Assembly: GCA_017395715.1 (NCBI GenBank)
Contig: JAFQNZ010000171.1
Span: 1-6,638 of the forward strand
Direction of reading: 5' to 3'
Source of the DNA: Clostridia bacterium
GTDB taxonomy: Bacteria > Bacillota > Clostridia > Oscillospirales > CAG-272
Length of the DNA: 6,638 nt
The notes beneath the pieces were generated by a model. That model ran no database searches and was not told the origin of the DNA. It worked only from the letters and a program-made list of their open reading frames with translations. The position numbers were made by a program, and so were the translations under genes. Shown here one piece after another: positions 5,852 to 6,638 of the stretch (positions within the stretch are counted from its first letter, which is position 1; each line of letters begins with the position of its first letter).

Positions 5852-6427
5852 ATGGAATTTGTGATCAAGAGCCTGCTTCTTGGCGTGGGACTTGCTATGG
5901 ACGCCTTTTCGGTGTCGCTTGTCAGCGGTCTTTCCGAGCCGAAAATGAAGGTGGGCAGAATGTGCGGTATTGCCGCCGTGTTTGCGACGTTTCAGGCAAT
6001 GATGCCGATGATCGGCTGGGTGTGCGTGCATTCGCTGGTTTCGTATTTTCATGCGTTTTCGCCCTTTATTCCTTGGATCGCCTTCCTGCTCCTTGCTTTT
6101 ATCGGCGGTAAGATGCTGATTGAAGGCTTGAAACCCTGTGATGGGGAAGCGGAGCTTTGCAAGATCGGCCTCGGTATGCTTCTTTTGCAGGGCGTTGCCA
6201 CCTCGATCGATGCGCTCTCTGTTGGCTTTACCATTTCGGACTATAACATTGTGGAAGCACTTTGGTCAGTCATGCTGATTGCCGTGGTGACCTTTATCAT
6301 CTGTCTTGTGGGTGTTTTTCTTGGCAAAAAGTTCGGCACTTGCCTTGCGGGCCGCGCGAATATCCTCGGCGGCGTGATCCTTGTCGGCATTGGCTGTTGG
6401 ATGCTGATCAAGCACTTTTTGGGATAA
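5852..6427 (+). CDS. mntP: Manganese efflux pump MntP
   Basis: Inner-membrane Mn2+ exporter of the MntP family (formerly DUF204), 191 residues, the normal length of about 180-190. Six hydrophobic segments are visible, arranged as two similar halves. The first half carries GLAMDAFSVSL with Asp17 and the second ATSIDALSVG with Asp120, matching the paired Asp motifs of E. coli MntP. Between them are FQAMMPMIGW (47-56) and FIGGKMLIEG (83-92), with Glu91. The C-terminal ILGGVILVGIG (171-181) is also typical. The ATG at 5852 has an AAAGGAG site (5838-5844) 7 nt upstream. The gene has its own strong promoter and diverges from the Na+/H+ antiporter gene, so two ion-homeostasis genes share one control region. 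It appears to be a single-gene transcript followed by a separate tRNA promoter. Confidence 0.95.
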   Translation: MEFVIKSLLLGVGLAMDAFSVSLVSGLSEPKMKVGRMCGIAAVFATFQAMMPMIGWVCVHSLVSYFHAFSPFIPWIAFLLLAFIGGKMLIEGLKPCDGEAELCKIGLGMLLLQGVATSIDALSVGFTISDYNIVEALWSVMLIAVVTFIICLVGVFLGKKFGTCLAGRANILGGVILVGIGCWMLIKHFLG

Positions 6428-6516
6428 TGGGCAGAATGCATAGGAAAAAGAGAGACTTTTGTTCTTTTTTCGGGATGAAAATTTGAAAAAAGATGAAAAA
6501 ATATCGCAGAAGGGTA

Positions 6517-6545
6517 TTGACAAATCACTTTTCCTATGCTATACT
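6517..6545 (+). promoter_or_regulatory. Promoter of the tRNA-Leu gene
   Basis: Perfect -35 TTGACA (6517-6522), a 17-bp spacer and -10 TATACT (6540-6545) preceded by TGC (extended -10). The transcript should start near 6552, about 37 nt before the mature tRNA 5' end. The precursor leader contains an inverted repeat, TCAAGG (6556-6561) with CCTTGA (6571-6576). Confidence 0.88.
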
Positions 6546-6588
6546 GTTTAGGCGTTCAAGGGAAATACCGCCTTGATTATGCCGAAAT

Positions 6589-6638
6589 GCCGGTGTGGCG
6601 GAATAGGCAGACGCCCGGGACTTAAAATCCCGTGGGAG
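6589..6638 (+). tRNA. tRNA-Leu, anticodon UAA (5' part only)
   Basis: The first 50 bases of a class II tRNA that runs off the window. The acceptor 5' strand is GCCGGTG (6589-6595), followed by T8 and G9. The D stem is GCG (6598-6600) with CGC (6612-6614) around a loop containing GG. The anticodon stem CGGGA (6616-6620) pairs perfectly with TCCCG (6628-6632) around the loop CTTAAAA, with anticodon TAA at 6623-6625, which reads the leucine codon UUA. The following TGGGAG starts the long variable arm typical of tRNA-Leu. The 3' half, the T arm and the acceptor 3' strand are not in view, and a tRNA cluster could follow. Confidence 0.93.

Noticed and set aside
6444..6492. Possible mntP terminator: AT-only hairpins such as AAAAAGA/TCTTTTT and CTTTTTTC/GAAAAAAG.
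   Set aside because: The stems have almost no GC pairs, compete with each other, and the T run forms part of the stem. No convincing rho-independent terminator is seen between mntP and the tRNA promoter.

Overview
The window looks like chromosomal DNA from a Gram-positive anaerobe of the Bacillota, most likely class Clostridia. This is an inference. It rests on purine-rich ribosome binding sites, extended -10 promoters, the sequence character of NagB, the ROK kinase, the NhaC-type antiporter and MntP, and an AraC regulator with a PocR-type sensor domain. GC content is moderate. No insertion sequence, phage gene, CRISPR array or integrase was seen.

Region 1 (1-2950) is an amino-sugar catabolic operon read leftward: a ROK-family sugar kinase (GTG start), then nagB (glucosamine-6-phosphate deaminase), then nagA (N-acetylglucosamine-6-phosphate deacetylase, cut by the left edge near its C-terminus). 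NagA removes acetate from GlcNAc-6-P, and NagB turns the resulting GlcN-6-P into fructose-6-P plus ammonia. The kinase could supply the 6-phosphate from a free intracellular sugar. nagB and nagA overlap by one base.

Region 2 (2807-3822) holds a divergently transcribed AraC-family regulator with an N-terminal PocR-like sensor domain. It shares a short intergenic region with the nag operon, where the -35 boxes of two back-to-back promoters are one base apart. A perfect bidirectional terminator hairpin closes both this gene and the convergent antiporter gene.

Region 3 (3823-5851) contains a leftward NhaC-family Na+/H+ antiporter. It carries an unusual N-terminal segment of four CxxC pairs after a signal-like helix. 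Its promoter region is shared with the divergent mntP.

Region 4 (5852-6638) contains mntP (manganese efflux), followed by a strong promoter and the first 50 bases of a tRNA-Leu(UAA) gene that runs off the right edge.

Most of the window is ordinary housekeeping metabolism. The parts most worth a second look are the CxxC-rich extension on the antiporter, the PocR-type regulator paired with a GlcNAc operon and its divergent promoter layout, the extended -10 motif in all five recognised promoters, and the short mntP leader with no room for a manganese riboswitch.
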